10,853 nt of DNA from Bacillota bacterium (GTDB lineage: Bacteria; Bacillota; Bacilli; Lactobacillales; Enterococcaceae). Of this stretch, positions 1-7,783 are shown one piece after another (position 1 is the first letter of the stretch; every line of letters starts with the position of its first letter). A model generated the notes under the pieces. It was not told where the DNA came from, ran no database searches, and saw nothing but the letters and a program-made list of their open reading frames with translations. The position numbers and the translations under genes were made by a program. The stretch lies in the NCBI GenBank assembly GCA_023389005.1, contig JAEWFE010000281.1, positions 1 to 10,853 of the forward strand, read 5' to 3'.

Positions 1-902
1 TCCAAAGTTGGTTCATCTATTTGTAAGCTGAGCACGTCATTATTTTTCATTAACTCATCTATTAAATCTACTAAATTATCTTCTTTTGTTAATCTTACTT
101 TATATTTATTATTATTTAGTTTATCTACCGAATAATGTTTCGATATAACCATCTGTGTTTCTTCACTTATTTCAATGGTAACCTCTTGAGCTTGTCCAGA
201 ATCGTTAATTAAATTCTTTAAAGAACCATCATAGAATAGTTCACCTTTATTGATAATCAACACTCTATCAACAAGTTTTTCTATATCCGATAAATCATGT
301 GAAGTAATAAAAATTGTAGTTCCAAATTCTTTATTAATAGATTTTACAACTTTATGTATATTTTCTTTTGCTTTTATATCTAAACCGATAGTTGGTTCAT
401 CTAAAAAAACTAAAGACGGTCTATGAAGGAAAGTTGCTAGTAGTTCACACTTTGTTTTTTGACCTAGACTAAGATGCCTAACAGGTATTTTTTCGATACC
501 ATTCATATTTAATAATTCAGATAACTGATTAAATGTATCCCAAAATTGTTCTTTGGGTATGTTATAAATCTGTTTTAACATAATATAAGTATCCATTGCA
601 GGAAGATCCCATTCCAATTGTGATCTTTGTCCAAACATAACCCCAATATTTTTGACATAATGTTTTCTGTTTTTGTATGGTTCAACCCCATCGACTTTGA
701 CGATTCCATTATTTGGTTTTAAAATCCCTGATAGAATTTTAATGGTTGTACTTTTTCCGGCACCATTTAATCCTAAATACCCTACTATTTCACCTTTTTC
801 CAATTCAAAAGAAATATTTTTAAGTGCCTGTACTTTATCAACTTTACCTCTCTTTTTTCTAATAAATGTTTTATTTAAATTATTTACATAGATATATCCC
901 AT
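1..902 (-). CDS. ABC-2 type exporter ATP-binding protein, partial (C-terminus off the left edge)
   Basis: This is the cytoplasmic ATPase of an ABC-2 type exporter; it hydrolyses ATP to drive the two permeases encoded upstream. 300 codons are visible and there is no stop in the window. Motifs read from the sequence are Walker A GLNGAGKST (residues 44-52), Q-loop Gln92 in the stretch GQRSQLEWDLP, signature LSLGQ (144-148), Walker B LVFLDEP (164-170), D-loop GLD (173-175) and H-loop His202. The GQRSQLxWDLP block is typical of the NatA/DrrA-like COG4586 group, which pairs with COG3694 and COG4587 permeases. The region after about residue 235 is the accessory C-terminal domain of this subfamily. 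The start ATG (900-902) lies 15 bases beyond the stop of the preceding permease and follows AAAGG at 913-917, so the genes are cotranscribed. Substrate is unknown; drug, peptide or lipid export are all possible. Confidence 0.93.
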   Translation of the reverse strand, partial: MGYIYVNNLNKTFIRKKRGKVDKVQALKNISFELEKGEIVGYLGLNGAGKSTTIKILSGILKPNNGIVKVDGVEPYKNRKHYVKNIGVMFGQRSQLEWDLPAMDTYIMLKQIYNIPKEQFWDTFNQLSELLNMNGIEKIPVRHLSLGQKTKCELLATFLHRPSLVFLDEPTIGLDIKAKENIHKVVKSINKEFGTTIFITSHDLSDIEKLVDRVLIINKGELFYDGSLKNLINDSGQAQEVTIEISEETQMVISKHYSVDKLNNNKYKVRLTKEDNLVDLIDELMKNNDVLSLQIDEPTL

Positions 903-917
903 AATTCATTTACCTTT

Positions 918-1703
918 CTAATTTCCTGAAGATGAGTATTTACGTTCTAGATGTTTGAATAATATTATCGATATAACATAAAATAATATTCCTACAATAG
1001 GACTGATAGCAAGTATTAAGGACACACCTTCTGATTTCTTTAATGTGAAAATTACTGGATAATAAGAAATCAATGATACAGGTAAAATATAGGTAAAGAA
1101 GTTTTGAATCGCTTTTGGAAATGAATCCTTAGGGTACTGCATCATTGAAACACTTCCTTGAACAAAAATACTTGTAAACTCCATAAATTGATTAAATATA
1201 AAAGTTAAGGAGGCAACTAACACATATATTCCACCATATAAAAAACATCCACACACAGTAACAAAAGGTATATAGAAAACCAATAAGTACCAGTTATCAG
1301 GAGAAATGTTGGTGACTATTCCAAAAATAAGAACGAGTAATGCGATTGCTAATCGGCCAAACCTGGTAGGCTGGAAATTAAAGGCTGAAATTTGTAGGAT
1401 AGTCGAATAGGGACGTAACAAATATCTATCATATTCTCCTCCTCGAATAAGACTTTCCATATTTGTCTCAAATCCTCTGAAAAAAACTTCTGCAAAAGAA
1501 AATGAAAAATTAACAATTCCATATATTAAAAAAGTTTCGGATACTGACCATTTATTTAATGAACCAAAAGTGTGAAATAGAGCAATCATCCCTAATAGTT
1601 CAAAAAACATAACGAGAATTTGATTTAAAATACCAACAAAAAAATCTACTTTATACTGTAAATAGGCCTTAAATATTAATTTAACAATTGTAAAATATTT
1701 CAT
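918..1703 (-). CDS. ABC-2 family exporter permease (COG3694 / ABC2_membrane_6 type)
   Basis: A 261-residue integral membrane protein, one of two permease subunits that should form the transport channel with the adjacent ATPase. Hydrophobic segments lie near residues 22-45, 55-75, 117-132, 138-170 (probably two helices), 200-220 and 228-248, giving about six membrane helices. The cytoplasmic loop carries IRGGEYDRYLLRP (86-98), the hallmark 'G-E-x-D-x-x-L-x-R-P' coupling region of this family. The second permease has an equivalent loop. The ATG (1701-1703) lies 9 bases past the upstream gene's stop, and its GGAGG (1716-1720) sits inside the end of that gene, so translation is probably coupled. 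Length is normal for the family. The exported substrate cannot be inferred. Confidence 0.9.
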   Translation of the reverse strand: MKYFTIVKLIFKAYLQYKVDFFVGILNQILVMFFELLGMIALFHTFGSLNKWSVSETFLIYGIVNFSFSFAEVFFRGFETNMESLIRGGEYDRYLLRPYSTILQISAFNFQPTRFGRLAIALLVLIFGIVTNISPDNWYLLVFYIPFVTVCGCFLYGGIYVLVASLTFIFNQFMEFTSIFVQGSVSMMQYPKDSFPKAIQNFFTYILPVSLISYYPVIFTLKKSEGVSLILAISPIVGILFYVISIILFKHLERKYSSSGN

Positions 1704-1712
1704 AATTTATAA

Positions 1713-2522
1713 TTAACCTCCATTTAGCTCGATTTTTCCTTCAATATCTTTATAAATTATGTAATTAATTGCGTAAAAAATAATTATCCACATTATCTGT
1801 ATAAAGATTCCAATAATTGCTGTGTTCATATCGTATATTCCATTAAAAATTTGTGCAGGTAGGTCAACAATGTATTTAAATGGCTGAAGGTTCAAACCAC
1901 CTAAAATCCATTTTGGAAAGAAGCTTAAGGGAATAACCATTCCAGAAAGTATATATGCGACAGAACCTATTGTACTTACAAAATTTGTAATAGAAGTAAA
2001 ATAAAAAGCTAAACAATACATAGAAGTTGTTATAAGTGTACTTAGTTGAATAGCAAGAAAAACAGCGACAATAAAAAGTAAAAAATGCATTGTATTAGTT
2101 AATTTTAGCTCTAGGCCCATATTTGGAAAAATAAGAGATAGTATCAAGGAGAGCAAAAAAATCGGTATTCCACGTGAGAGCATTCCTACCAATTTCCAAG
2201 ACAGTGTTTTTGAAAAAATAAGATTAAAAATACTTGTTGGCTTTATAAGGTCTAGCGCGATAGTCCCTTTTCTGATACTATCAAAATCTGCTCTATTAAC
2301 CGTCCAAGGCACAATCCCAAATAATATTTGCGTTAACCAAATATACGTTGTGGTTTGAAATTCGTTCATTGGTGAGGATTGTACATTGCTACCAACAAAG
2401 GCAATTAAGACATAGTTTTTAAAAATTGCAAAAAATGTTTGAGTTACAATTCCGGAAATAATAGTAATCTTATACATTCTTGCAATCTTAATTTGCTTTA
2501 TGATTTGGCTTATTAAAATCAA
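1713..2522 (-). CDS. ABC-2 family exporter permease (COG4587 type), TTG start
   Basis: First gene of the exporter operon, encoding the second permease: 269 residues with about six membrane helices. The loop RKGTIALDLIKP matches in position and pattern the IRGGEYDRYLLRP loop of its partner, so the two are paralogous halves of one channel. The start is not obvious. The frame stays open to a TTG at 2550-2552, but no ribosome-binding site precedes that codon. A TTG ten codons further in (2520-2522) sits 8 bases after a good TAGGAG, so I chose it; the first ATG in frame would be 15 codons later. The mature N-terminus is then MILISQIIKQIKIARM. The gene ends in TAA, overlapping the ribosome-binding site of the next gene. 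Function as an exporter subunit is firm from the trio; the substrate is unknown. Confidence 0.87.
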   Translation of the reverse strand: MILISQIIKQIKIARMYKITIISGIVTQTFFAIFKNYVLIAFVGSNVQSSPMNEFQTTTYIWLTQILFGIVPWTVNRADFDSIRKGTIALDLIKPTSIFNLIFSKTLSWKLVGMLSRGIPIFLLSLILSLIFPNMGLELKLTNTMHFLLFIVAVFLAIQLSTLITTSMYCLAFYFTSITNFVSTIGSVAYILSGMVIPLSFFPKWILGGLNLQPFKYIVDLPAQIFNGIYDMNTAIIGIFIQIMWIIIFYAINYIIYKDIEGKIELNGG

Positions 2523-2530
2523 AAGTTTTT

Positions 2531-2537
2531 CTCCTAA
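2531..2537 (-). promoter_or_regulatory. Ribosome-binding site that decides the permease start
   Basis: Read on the minus strand this is TTAGGAG, 8 bases before the TTG at 2520-2522. No comparable site lies before the more distal TTG at 2550-2552, so the shorter protein is favoured. Confidence 0.7.
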
Positions 2538-2592
2538 CGTAATTTTTAACAAAACACATTTTTTTCATTTATTTAACATACTTTTATCATTT

Positions 2593-2652
2593 ATTATAGA
2601 AATGAGGTAATTGACGTTCTTCAATCATATCAGAATATAATATTTATTTCTA
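2593..2652 (-). promoter_or_regulatory. Candidate promoter(s) of the ABC exporter operon
   Basis: Two leftward candidates. One is an extended -10 element, TGATATGAT (2624-2632), with a weak TAGAAA -35 box 17 bases upstream (2647-2652). The other is a perfect TATAAT (2593-2598), which has only a TTGAAG at a long 20-base spacing (2619-2624). Either would give a 5' leader of roughly 65-100 bases before the TTG start. The sequence does not say which one is used. Confidence 0.45.
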
Positions 2653-2760
2653 TCATCTAATGTATATTTTTTTAGTGGATGGATGCCATTGCTTTTAGAT
2701 AAAGTTTTATGAGAGTTCTTGATTTAAATATGAGTGTGTGTTTAATCATTTTTACAAACT

Positions 2761-2789
2761 TTGTCAAGATATTTTCAGTTAAATGTTAT
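2761..2789 (+). promoter_or_regulatory. Possible upstream promoter for the yhaO operon
   Basis: TTGTCA (2761-2766) and TGTTAT (2784-2789) are separated by 17 bases. The -35 is good (5 of 6) and the -10 is weak (4 of 6). The spacer includes TATTTTCAGTTAAAT (2770-2784), which matches the CodY consensus AATTTTCWGAAAATT at 11 of 15 positions. In such AT-rich DNA both matches could be chance. Confidence 0.22.
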
Positions 2790-2828
2790 AGCTACTTTAA
2801 ATTATTGTGATTTAGAGTAGTTTTTTTG

Positions 2829-2862
2829 CGTTTAAAATAGCGAACAAATTTTCGTTTAAAAT
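2829..2862 (+). repeat. Two 10-bp direct repeats upstream of the yhaO promoter
   Basis: CGTTTAAAAT occurs at 2829-2838 and again at 2853-2862, exactly 24 bases apart, about two helical turns. The second copy abuts the -35 box of the main promoter. The spacing and position fit a binding site for a protein contacting one face of the DNA, but no regulator is identifiable. Confidence 0.5.
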
Positions 2863-2891
2863 GTGACTTTTGCTATTATTAATGGTACAAT
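2863..2891 (+). promoter_or_regulatory. Main promoter of the yhaO-yhaN-yhaM operon
   Basis: The -35 box is GTGACT (2863-2868), followed by a 17-base spacer and the extended -10 TGGTACAAT (TG at 2883-2884, TACAAT at 2886-2891). Transcription would start near 2898, giving a short leader of about 23 bases before the ATG at 2921. This position rules out the upstream TTG at 2903 as a useful start. Confidence 0.65.
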
Positions 2892-2920
2892 GAAAGAAAA
2901 AATTGAAGGAAAAAAGAAGA

Positions 2921-4093
2921 ATGGTTCGTTTTTTACATTGTGCGGATTTGCATTTGGATCGTAGCTTTGAAGGGATGCCACAATTGAGTAAATGGCAGCA
3001 ATCGTTACTTACAGTGAATCAAGAAGTTTGGCAAAGAATAGTTGATTTAGCGATTGAAAAGCAAGTGGATTTTGTCCTTTTAGCAGGAGATACGTTCCAT
3101 CAGAATCAGCCAAGTTTGTATATTCAAAATATTTTTTGTCAAGCGTTGCAACGACTTGAAAAAGAAGGAATTGAGGTCGTAATGTGTTTTGGCAATCATG
3201 ATTATTACACCCCACAGCGTTATTGGTTTGACTTTCCGGAAAATGTTCATTTGTTTACCGAAGAAGCAGTCTCGACACTGACGTTGACAACTAAGTCAAA
3301 TGAACGTGTGGCTTTTAGCGGCTTTAGTTATTGTCAGCCGTGGATTGAAGCAAGAAAGGATATCGAGTTTCCGTATAAAGCGGTGGATTGTGATTATCAT
3401 ATTGGCCTTTATCACGGGCAACAGGCAGGCAAATATGCACCTTTTCAAATTTCAGAACTAGTAAGTAAGGGCTATGATTATTGGGCATTGGGGCATATTC
3501 ATGTACCGACGACTTTAAATGAACAGCCGGCCATTGTGTATCCAGGTACGCCACAAGGACATACGAAAAAAGAAGTAGCTACAGGTGTGATGTTAGTCGA
3601 ATTAACGCCTCAAAGTTGTCATTTCACGCCCGCTCATGTTGCAAGTCTTCGTTTTGGTCAAGTGGATTATCATATGCCTGTTCAAAGTCAACGTACCCAA
3701 GTGTTGGCTGATTTAATGGCAAAACTTTCAGCAGTATCACTAGGCTTTTATCAACTTCATTGGCAGCATTTATCAGAGCAACAGTTACTAGAATATTCAG
3801 CTACCACTCGCTTGGAAATACTAGATTATTTAAATGCACAATTACAGCGTGCCCAAAAAGATGTCTTTGTTTATGAAATTGTTATTAATCATGAAGCACA
3901 GGAGACGAGTCCTACTATCTTGCCTTCTATGCTTTCAAGTCAAGCATTTGCCTCAGAAGTCTTGGCGAAACAGTTAACGGAGGAATTAGCGAAAAACGGG
4001 CTATTAGGTTTTGTTTCTTTAGAAGAATTGATTCCAGAAGTGATGAGACAGGCACGAGCAAATTTAGGTTATGTAACAGAAGAAAAGGAATAA
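2921..4093 (+). CDS. yhaO: SbcD/Mre11-like metallophosphatase nuclease YhaO
   Basis: Predicted DNA repair exonuclease of the COG0420 family, 390 residues, cytoplasmic, and the expected partner of the ATPase encoded next. The N-terminal calcineurin-like phosphoesterase domain (about 1-230) keeps all its metal-binding motifs: D9-x-H11, GD at 56-57, GNHD at 91-94, His165 in LYHG, and GHIH at 191-194, followed by YPGTPQGH (207-214). The C-terminal part (about 240-390) is the less conserved capping and partner-binding region. I chose ATG 2921 because GAAGGA (2905-2910) lies 10 bases upstream; the TTG at 2903 has no site and sits almost at the transcription start. The next gene starts 3 bases after the stop. 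The Bacillus yhaONM cluster has the same order. The exact DNA substrate and in vivo role are inferred from the family. Confidence 0.93.
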   Translation: MVRFLHCADLHLDRSFEGMPQLSKWQQSLLTVNQEVWQRIVDLAIEKQVDFVLLAGDTFHQNQPSLYIQNIFCQALQRLEKEGIEVVMCFGNHDYYTPQRYWFDFPENVHLFTEEAVSTLTLTTKSNERVAFSGFSYCQPWIEARKDIEFPYKAVDCDYHIGLYHGQQAGKYAPFQISELVSKGYDYWALGHIHVPTTLNEQPAIVYPGTPQGHTKKEVATGVMLVELTPQSCHFTPAHVASLRFGQVDYHMPVQSQRTQVLADLMAKLSAVSLGFYQLHWQHLSEQQLLEYSATTRLEILDYLNAQLQRAQKDVFVYEIVINHEAQETSPTILPSMLSSQAFASEVLAKQLTEELAKNGLLGFVSLEELIPEVMRQARANLGYVTEEKE

Positions 4094-4096
4094 CAG

Positions 4097-6694
4097 ATGA
4101 AACTATTAAAAGCAGAAATTACGGAATTTGGGAAATATCGTCAGTTTAGCTTTGACTTTACAGTGGGGAATCAGTTAATTTTTGGTGCAAATGAAGCTGG
4201 AAAATCTACTCTTTATCATTTCATCAAAGCGATGTTATTTGGTTTCCCTAAAAAACAAAAAAGAAAGCGTGATTATGAGACTGACCACGCCTATTATGGA
4301 GGTGCGTTGGAAATTGAAATCGATGGCGAAGTTTTGCGGATTGAGCGGATGAAACACCTCAATAAAGGAAAAGCAACGGTAATTATCGGGGACGAAATTT
4401 TTCCCGAAAGTTATCTACAGAAGCGTTTAGCCCCTTTAGATAGTCAATTATTTGAACAAGTCTTTACGTTTGATCAAGAACAGTTACAGCAAATCACCCA
4501 ATTAGATGAAAAATATTTGCAGTCTGCTTTGTTATCATTGGGCATTACTGGTAGTCAGCAATTATTTCTACAGGCCGAGCAGGAAGAAAAAGAGCGGAAT
4601 AAAATCTTTACTTCAAGAGGCCGGGTCTTGCCATTGAACCAAAAACTGGCGGAGTATCAAGCGTTGCAGGCAAATATTTATACTTTAGCCGAGAAACAAA
4701 AAGAGTTAGCCGCCCAGTCTCAGCAGCTACAATCGTTGAAAAATGCGCAAAAAGATTTACAAAAACAATGGCTGTCTATACAAAAACAAGCCCAAAAAAT
4801 CAAACAACAACAAACACATTTTGCCCTATTTGAAGAATACCAATCTTTGCAGCAAAAGGATTTACAGTTAGCTGATGCTGCAGATGTCCAAGTGTTACAG
4901 CAATTTATGCAGCAAAGTCAACAGTTGAGTCAAGATATTCAAGTCTTGGAAAGTCGATTATCACAACTCGAGCAAAAGCAATTATCTAAACGCTATTTAT
5001 TTTATTTAGATCATGAAGAACAAATCAGTCAATTATTGCAAAGTGAAGGGGCGCTATATCAAGATATTCAGGCGCATAAACAAATCACGCAACAATTAGC
5101 GCAACTTCCTGATAACACAAAAGTACAAGAAACAGTCTCGCAAGAATTTGTTGCCCAGTATACGAAAATCCAGACGCAGCTAGCAACCTTGACGAGTCAA
5201 CTCACTAGTGCGCAACACAACCAACAAGTCGCTGAAGCAAAATTAAATCAGTTTGAGCAACAACATCCTGAATTATTTGCTCAAACAAAAGCGACAACCA
5301 GTCCTAAACCACTGCTTATTACGGGATTTGTTGGTGTATTGCTTAGTTTATTGCTTATGAAATTTTCGCCTTTATTTGGTGGACTAGTCTTTGTATTGAC
5401 GATTTTATTGGCAGGATTTCTTTATTTACGGATTTATCGTACTTCAGATAGTGAACCAATCAAGCAGCAGTGGCGCCTTTATTTACAAGATTTAGATGAG
5501 AAAAATCAAGCCTATCAAAATCTTTTGGAAGAACAAGGGACAATGCAAGAGAAGTTCCAAGCGTTACGCAGTCAATTGCCGCTAGATTTACAGCATTTGG
5601 ATTATGTTTCTTTCATTCAAGAGTTAGCCAAACGTAATCAAGCAGCTCAGATAAGCAAAAACACGCAGCAACAGCGACAAATGTTAAATGCTAAATTGGC
5701 GCAACTGAATCAAAATATGGCCCAATTTCGGCAAACAGCGGACTTTTTATATGAGTGGTTACCAATTGCTCATTTGACGATAGCAGAACAATTAGGACAA
5801 ATCCGTCAATTTAAAGAAGAAATGCAGCAGGAAAAAATCACACGTGCGGCTCATCCAGTGACGCAAATCATGGAACAAATCAGTCAAAAACGGCAAGCAC
5901 AGCAAGATTTGCTAAAACAAAATCAGACTTTATTGGCTAAATATCAAATCCAACAGGTATCTGATCTACCGTTATGGTTTCGACAAATGCAGGAACGAGC
6001 AAGCCAAGTAAAACGCCAAACAGAATTAGCGCAAATGTTAAAAGGATTGTACCCAGATGCTATGACAAAAGAGCAGTTAGCAAGTCAAGAGCAACAAATT
6101 TTAAGTCAAGAAACCCAACTACAAGTACAAAAAGATCAAAATTTGACGCAAATCAAACAAATTGAAGTCAGTCTTGCCCAACAGATGAAGGACTTAACCT
6201 TGCCAGAACTCTATCAAAAAGAAGCGCAATTAAAGTCGGAAATTCAAGAACTAATCTATGAATGGAGTGTGCACTTTGTCATTGAAAAGCAACTTCAATT
6301 CATGGCTGATCAACTTTCTGAATCACAGCTTCCTTATTTGTTCGAACAAGCGGGGCATTTTATGCAAATCTTAACCAATCAACGTTATGATAAAATTCAG
6401 ATGAAAGCAAATGAGTTATTTGTCAATCAACAGCCTATCTATCAGCTTTCTACCGGGACTAAAGACCAATTGATTATGGCCTTGCGATTTGCTTATTTAG
6501 CGATGCAACAAAAAAATATTAGTCCAGTGGTGATTGACGATGGGTGGCTACATTATGATAGTCAGCGCAAACGGTCTTTGGCGCAACTTTTAGCAGAATT
6601 TGCGAAAGATTATCAAGTGATTTGTTTATCTTCAGACCGAGAAATGGTAAGCTATTATCAAGAACTTCATCAAGTAGTCAAACCATTATCTTAA
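4097..6694 (+). CDS. yhaN: SbcC/Rad50-like coiled-coil ATPase YhaN
   Basis: An 865-residue SMC/Rad50-type ATPase, expected to work with YhaO in DNA end processing. The two halves of the ATPase head are at the ends: Walker A GANEAGKST (30-38) at the N-terminus, and at the C-terminus the signature STGT (785-788), Walker B PVVIDD (810-815) and a D-loop around HYDSQ (819-823). Between them lie long glutamine-rich coiled coils (about 160-400 and 450-745). In the middle are two hydrophobic stretches (about 406-423 and 426-444) joined by a KFSP turn, in place of the zinc hook of true SbcC; these look like a membrane hairpin. No CxxC hook motif is visible. AAGG (4085-4088) precedes the ATG by 8 bases, inside the end of yhaO, so translation is coupled. 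Somewhat shorter than I recall for Bacillus YhaN. Confidence 0.92.
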   Translation: MKLLKAEITEFGKYRQFSFDFTVGNQLIFGANEAGKSTLYHFIKAMLFGFPKKQKRKRDYETDHAYYGGALEIEIDGEVLRIERMKHLNKGKATVIIGDEIFPESYLQKRLAPLDSQLFEQVFTFDQEQLQQITQLDEKYLQSALLSLGITGSQQLFLQAEQEEKERNKIFTSRGRVLPLNQKLAEYQALQANIYTLAEKQKELAAQSQQLQSLKNAQKDLQKQWLSIQKQAQKIKQQQTHFALFEEYQSLQQKDLQLADAADVQVLQQFMQQSQQLSQDIQVLESRLSQLEQKQLSKRYLFYLDHEEQISQLLQSEGALYQDIQAHKQITQQLAQLPDNTKVQETVSQEFVAQYTKIQTQLATLTSQLTSAQHNQQVAEAKLNQFEQQHPELFAQTKATTSPKPLLITGFVGVLLSLLLMKFSPLFGGLVFVLTILLAGFLYLRIYRTSDSEPIKQQWRLYLQDLDEKNQAYQNLLEEQGTMQEKFQALRSQLPLDLQHLDYVSFIQELAKRNQAAQISKNTQQQRQMLNAKLAQLNQNMAQFRQTADFLYEWLPIAHLTIAEQLGQIRQFKEEMQQEKITRAAHPVTQIMEQISQKRQAQQDLLKQNQTLLAKYQIQQVSDLPLWFRQMQERASQVKRQTELAQMLKGLYPDAMTKEQLASQEQQILSQETQLQVQKDQNLTQIKQIEVSLAQQMKDLTLPELYQKEAQLKSEIQELIYEWSVHFVIEKQLQFMADQLSESQLPYLFEQAGHFMQILTNQRYDKIQMKANELFVNQQPIYQLSTGTKDQLIMALRFAYLAMQQKNISPVVIDDGWLHYDSQRKRSLAQLLAEFAKDYQVICLSSDREMVSYYQELHQVVKPLS

Positions 6695-6712
6695 GAAAGA
6701 GGGAATATGCAG

Positions 6713-7657
6713 ATGAAAAAAATCAAAGAATATCAAGTCGATGAAGAAATGCAACTCTTTGCTTTGATTAAAAATGCCGATGTGCGGATGGCAAAAAATG
6801 GCAAGAAATTTATTGCTTTTACGTTCCAAGATACATCCGGCACGATTGATGGCAAGTTTTGGGATGCCTCTGAAGAAGAAATTAGCCGTTTTGAAGCAGG
6901 CAGAGTGGTCTTTTTAAACGGCAAGCGTGAAATCTATAATGGCAATCCTCAGGTAAAAATTTTACATTTACGCTTAGCTAAGTTAGAAGAGCCAAGTGAT
7001 CCTAATCTTTATATGGAACGCGCTCCGATGAAAAGGGAGGCAATGGAAGATTACGTCGGCAAAACGATTTTTGAAATTTTAAATCCAAGTTGGAATCGGA
7101 TTGTCCGCCATCTTTTAAGTAAGTATAAGAAAGCTTTCTTTGAATTTCCGGCTGCGAAGAAAAATCATCATGCCTTTTCAGGAGGACTGGCTTATCATAC
7201 CGTAACGATGCTAAAAATTGGGCATTCACTCGTTGATATTTATCCTGAATTAAATGCTTCACTGCTCTATGCCGGAATTATTTTGCATGATTTAGGTAAA
7301 GTATTGGAATTAAGTGGAGCGATGACGACAGAATATACGGTGGCTGGTAATTTGATTGGGCATTTAGTCTTAATCGATGAAGAAATCACCCAAGCATGTA
7401 TGGAATTAAAACTAGATCCAAATAAAGAAGAGATTGTCCTTTTACGTCATATGGTTTTAAGTCATCACGGGTTATTAGAATATGGTTCTCCAGTGCGTCC
7501 AAGAATTATGGAGGCCGAAATTTTACATCAAATTGATAATATCGATGCTTCGATGCAAATGATGTTGACTTCGATTCGTCAAACAACACCAGGTGAATAC
7601 ACGGATCGTATTTTTGGCATGGATAATCGTAGTTTTTATGTACCAAACTTAAAATAA
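6713..7657 (+). CDS. yhaM: 3'-5' exoribonuclease YhaM
   Basis: A 314-residue protein of the YhaM family, a Firmicute 3'-5' exoribonuclease that trims RNA and also acts on single-stranded DNA; the staphylococcal homologue was described as the DNA-binding factor Cbf1. The N-terminal OB-fold (about 10-90) includes TFQDTSGTIDGKFWD (37-51), the nucleic-acid-binding part. The C-terminal HD phosphohydrolase domain (about 150-290) shows His162, H192-D193 in LHDLGK, His217, His246 and HH at 251-252, the metal-binding set. Two ATGs are possible. The one at 6707 is only 3 bases from AGAGGG (6698-6703), while the one at 6713 is 9 bases away and gives 314 residues, the length I recall for the Bacillus protein, so I chose 6713. 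The gene lies 18 bases after yhaN and ends the operon. Confidence 0.94.
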   Translation: MKKIKEYQVDEEMQLFALIKNADVRMAKNGKKFIAFTFQDTSGTIDGKFWDASEEEISRFEAGRVVFLNGKREIYNGNPQVKILHLRLAKLEEPSDPNLYMERAPMKREAMEDYVGKTIFEILNPSWNRIVRHLLSKYKKAFFEFPAAKKNHHAFSGGLAYHTVTMLKIGHSLVDIYPELNASLLYAGIILHDLGKVLELSGAMTTEYTVAGNLIGHLVLIDEEITQACMELKLDPNKEEIVLLRHMVLSHHGLLEYGSPVRPRIMEAEILHQIDNIDASMQMMLTSIRQTTPGEYTDRIFGMDNRSFYVPNLK

Positions 7658-7729
7658 TCATTAAGAAAAGCTTATTTTTGAAATTTTTATGAAATATGTT
7701 TTTAAAAGTCTATTATTTTGGTGGATTTG

Positions 7730-7738
7730 TGGTATAGT
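7730..7738 (+). promoter_or_regulatory. Extended -10 promoter of prsA
   Basis: TGGTATAGT is a TGn extended -10 hexamer. No convincing -35 box is found at 16-18 bases, which is common for extended -10 promoters. Transcription would start near 7745. The leader of about 40 bases contains TAGGAG (7765-7770) 13 bases before the ATG, a rather long spacing. With the start site here, in-frame starts further upstream (from 7718) are excluded. Confidence 0.6.
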
Positions 7739-7783
7739 AAGACTTGTGAACTCGAAAAAGAATTTAGGAGTGTTAATTTAGTT

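Larger units (their letters stand above)
2523..2920. other. Divergent intergenic region, AT-rich, no gene seen
   Basis: About 400 bases separate the exporter operon (leftward) from the nuclease operon (rightward). I see candidate promoters for both directions, a pair of 10-bp direct repeats next to the rightward promoter, and long A/T runs. Only very short open frames occur. For example, the 26-codon frame starting ATGAGTGTGTG near 2731 has no ribosome-binding site and I do not call it. No RNA gene, transposon end or clear terminator was recognised. Confidence 0.7.

Noticed and set aside
673..891. Plus-strand open frame of 72 codons opposite the ABC ATPase
   Set aside because: It is the antisense shadow of the Walker A to Q-loop region of a well-supported ATPase gene and has no start signals.
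2690..2705. Short inverted repeat ATGG-ATG-CCAT in the intergenic region, considered as a terminator or transposon end
   Set aside because: Only 4-bp arms, no adjacent T-run in the correct place, and no matching partner repeat elsewhere in the window.
2731..2811. Small 26-codon open frame in the intergenic region
   Set aside because: No ribosome-binding site, AT-rich chance codons and no recognisable features.
2903..2920. TTG start six codons upstream for yhaO
   Set aside because: It has no ribosome-binding site, lies within a few bases of the predicted transcription start, and overlaps the GAAGGA site that serves ATG 2921.
7661..7680. Terminator after yhaM (TAAG-AAAAG-CTTA followed by T)
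   Set aside because: The stem is only 4 bp and all A-T apart from one G-C pair, too weak to call. Readthrough from yhaM into prsA remains possible.
7718..7783. N-terminal extension of prsA
   Set aside because: It would begin upstream of the -10 box at 7733-7738 and would bury a clear lipoprotein signal peptide that starts at 7784.
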